Positions 62,265-64,000 of a DNA stretch of 64,000 nucleotides are shown here, piece by piece (positions within the stretch are counted from its first letter, which is position 1; each line of letters begins with the position of its first letter). The stretch is from Nothopassalora personata (Eukaryota > Ascomycota > Dothideomycetes > Mycosphaerellales > Mycosphaerellaceae): contig CM066287.1 of assembly GCA_033816765.1 (NCBI GenBank), forward strand, positions 2,418,001 to 2,482,000, given 5' to 3'. Below the pieces are notes generated by a model that worked only from the letters and a program-made list of their open reading frames with translations, did no database searches and was not told the DNA's origin. Made by a program: the position numbers and the translations under genes.

Positions 62265-63010
62265 ATGGCAACGTAAGTGAATGGCACGACAAGCGCTCCA
62301 ACCAGCACTCCCAATGCACATTCACATCTCACGATCTATAGCAACATCACTTGGCACGAGGGTCTGTCGCGCAAGGAGCGCAGCGAGCTCCGCAAGCAGA
62401 AGGGAGCAACAGTCTGGTTTACCGGTCTCTCTGCTTCCGGCAAATCCACCATTGCAACAGCTCTCGAGCAGCATCTCCTCCATCTTGGTCTGCAGACATA
62501 CCGACTTGACGGCGACAACGTCCGCTTCGGCTTGAACAAGGACCTTGGATTCTCACCCAAGGACCGTGAGGAGAACATTCGTCGAATCGCCGAGGTATGG
62601 CAAGACACATTGTATCCTCTCAACCCTCTCCACTGACCTCCCCTGCTTCACAGGTCGCTAAGCTCTTCGCCGACTCTACCACAATCGCGCTGACATCTTT
62701 CATCTCACCCTACAAAGCCGACCGTGAGCTGGCCCGCAAGCTCCACGCTGATACGACCAACACAGATTCCCCACTCCCATTCATCGAAGTGTTTGTGGAC
62801 GTCCCAGTAGAGGAGGCAGAAAAGCGTGATCCAAAGGGACTTTACAAGAAGGCACGAGCTGGCGACATCAAGGAATTCACTGGAATTAGTGCACCATATG
62901 AGGCACCAGAGAAGCCAGAGATACATATACACTCCGAGAAAACTAGTGTTGAGGAGGCCGTTGTAATTATCACCAAGTACCTTGAGGATAATGGCTTGTT
63001 GAAGGCATAG
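62265..63010 (+). CDS. Adenylyl-sulfate (APS) kinase
   Basis: Second step of sulfate activation: phosphorylates APS to PAPS with ATP, in the cytosol. Exons: 62265-62272, 62342-62594 and 62654-63010 (205 aa); introns are 69 and 59 bp. The first exon holds only 8 nt (ATG GCA AC), and the join gives [20 protein letters not shown]. The P-loop GLSASGKST is at 31-39, followed by the substrate-binding [20 protein letters not shown] (about 62-81) and [19 protein letters not shown] carries the serine that is phosphorylated in some homologues. [20 protein letters not shown] and [20 protein letters not shown] form the lid. The length is that of a monofunctional fungal enzyme (yeast Met14). Confidence 0.95.
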
Positions 63011-63189
63011 AAATCCTGGAGATGATATAGATGAGTTAAGCCATGGTTATGCACGCGCTCAATCAATGCTCGCCAATCAGGATCGTTGCTTGCTCATATG
63101 TACCACTCCGTGTGTCAACGCTGGCTCATTGGCCATGTGATGCGACATTCGAGAAGTCGAGCACTTGGACACATATCTCCATATCCCAT

Positions 63190-64000
63190 TTATCGTTCAC
63201 CAGCCAAGCGTCTTTCCTGCACCTCCGTCAAGGCTCTGCTACCACTGACGTATGCCACGGTTCCCGCTACTGCTGCCACTGGCAACGTCTGGAAAAGGTT
63301 CCAGCTAGAGTAGTATAAGAAGAAGACGCCCTCCATGGCCACAATGCTCCCGAAGAACAATCCATGTGCTACTGGGTTGGCACCAAATGCCTTGCCCACA
63401 TGGTCAAAGTTCCCGCCCAGATACATTACGCCTCCAATCCATGCTGGCAATGTAACCAAGATCGCGACGGTAAAGAATAGGCTGATGACGGTAGGAGGCT
63501 GACGAGGGTCTTCGCGGAAGATGTGATGAATCTCGGGCTTGCTCGTGTAGCGCTCTGGTGGGGACGGAATCGCAGGTGGGTTGCTGGCGTCTTTCTCGAT
63601 CTTCAGGTCGAATGCTTGGCCATTATATGGGGTGGACGAGCCAAAAGAGGCGAGCGTGATTGAGGCCTTCAGAGGCTTGGTGCTGGTCAAAAGCTGGAAA
63701 GGAAGGTCTTTTGCGGACTGAAATAGTACTTTGTGTTAGCCTGAGGCACCCTTGCAGCGCAACGTATACGTAAGACGTTGTGTTTGGACAGAGATTGTTG
63801 ACGTACCACGTCGACCTTTGCCTTGCCGTTATCTTTCACATCGAATGCAAACGACTCCTCGAGACCAGTATCGGGATCCTGCAGGGTGAGGAAAGCCTGG
63901 TGCGGTCTCTTGCCCGTCTTGCCCTCTTTCGTGGTCAGGAGGATCTTCAGCGTCGATGCGGCAGGGAGTGTAATCGACGAGGAGGTGGAGACTGGCGAGT
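63190..64000 (-). CDS. Ribophorin II / Swp1 oligosaccharyltransferase subunit, 3' part
   Basis: Subunit of the ER oligosaccharyltransferase that N-glycosylates proteins. Only the C-terminal part is in the window: exons from beyond 64000 to 63807, then 63717-63190, with an 89-bp intron (GTACGT...TTTCAG) joining GKAKVDV to SAKDLPFQLL. The luminal beta-rich part includes HQAFLTLQDPDTGLEESFAF and TLASFGSSTPYN. KPEIHHIFREDPRQPP stands before three membrane spans (VISLFFTVAILVTLPAWIGG, ANPVAHGLFFGSIVAMEG, NLFQTLPVAAVAGTVAYVSG). The tail is basic (LTEVQERRLAGER). This arrangement matches ribophorin II. The 5' end and start codon are outside the window. It converges on met14 with a 179-bp gap. Confidence 0.9.

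Noticed and set aside
1..64000. CRISPR arrays, insertion sequences, prophage or plasmid features
   Set aside because: The genome is fungal, with spliced nuclear genes; no direct-repeat/spacer array, transposase or integrase was seen.

Overview
This window is nuclear DNA of a filamentous ascomycete. The genes are single or few-intron, introns are 48-132 bp with GTRNGT donors, CTAAC-like branch points and YAG acceptors, and gene density is about one per 2 kb. The gene set (Vps5, Atg28, a DUF8035-like coiled-coil protein, SMP/LEA-like proteins, a PL3 pectate lyase) fits Dothideomycetes, probably a plant-associated Mycosphaerellaceae-like species. The clade is an inference. No bacterial operons, CRISPR arrays, rRNAs or convincing tRNAs were seen.

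Layout, left to right. 0.7-5.2 kb holds a TBC Rab-GAP, a hotdog thioesterase and two eroded genes (glutathione S-transferase and a SnoaL/NTF2-like protein). 5.6-10.3 kb holds a membrane/coiled-coil protein and an MFS transporter. 10.3-12.9 kb is almost empty. 12.9-25 kb holds a small zinc-ribbon protein, a SET/MYND methyltransferase-like protein, an F-box-like protein, retromer Vps5 and a large disordered protein with internal repeats and an unresolved frame change. 25.4-30.6 kb holds the six-exon mitochondrial ATP synthase delta subunit, Atg28 and an unusual RBR ubiquitin ligase with a bromodomain-like segment inside its IBR region. 31-32.4 kb is a decayed zinc-cluster transcription factor. 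32.6-41.7 kb holds topoisomerase III, a peroxisomal FAD amine oxidase (C-terminal SKL), a small unknown protein, the GID-complex subunit Fyv10/Gid9 and two small hydrophilic stress-type proteins in tandem. 42.9-48.8 kb holds a homeodomain protein and a Sip3/Lam-type sterol-transfer protein. 48.8-51.6 kb is gene-poor and has two opposed arrays of a degenerate 10-bp repeat. 51.6-64 kb holds a pectate lyase gene with TGA at codon 3, a coiled-coil protein, V-ATPase subunit C, the glycine-cleavage T protein, an unknown protein, APS kinase and the 3' part of ribophorin II/Swp1.

The genes do not form an obvious pathway cluster. They are mostly housekeeping genes (membrane traffic, mitochondrial and vacuolar ATPases, sulfur and one-carbon metabolism, protein glycosylation and turnover), with lineage-specific genes between them. 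The most unusual items are the RBR-bromodomain protein, the nonsense codon and serine-repeat expansion in the pectate lyase, the opposed decamer arrays, and the three decayed genes.
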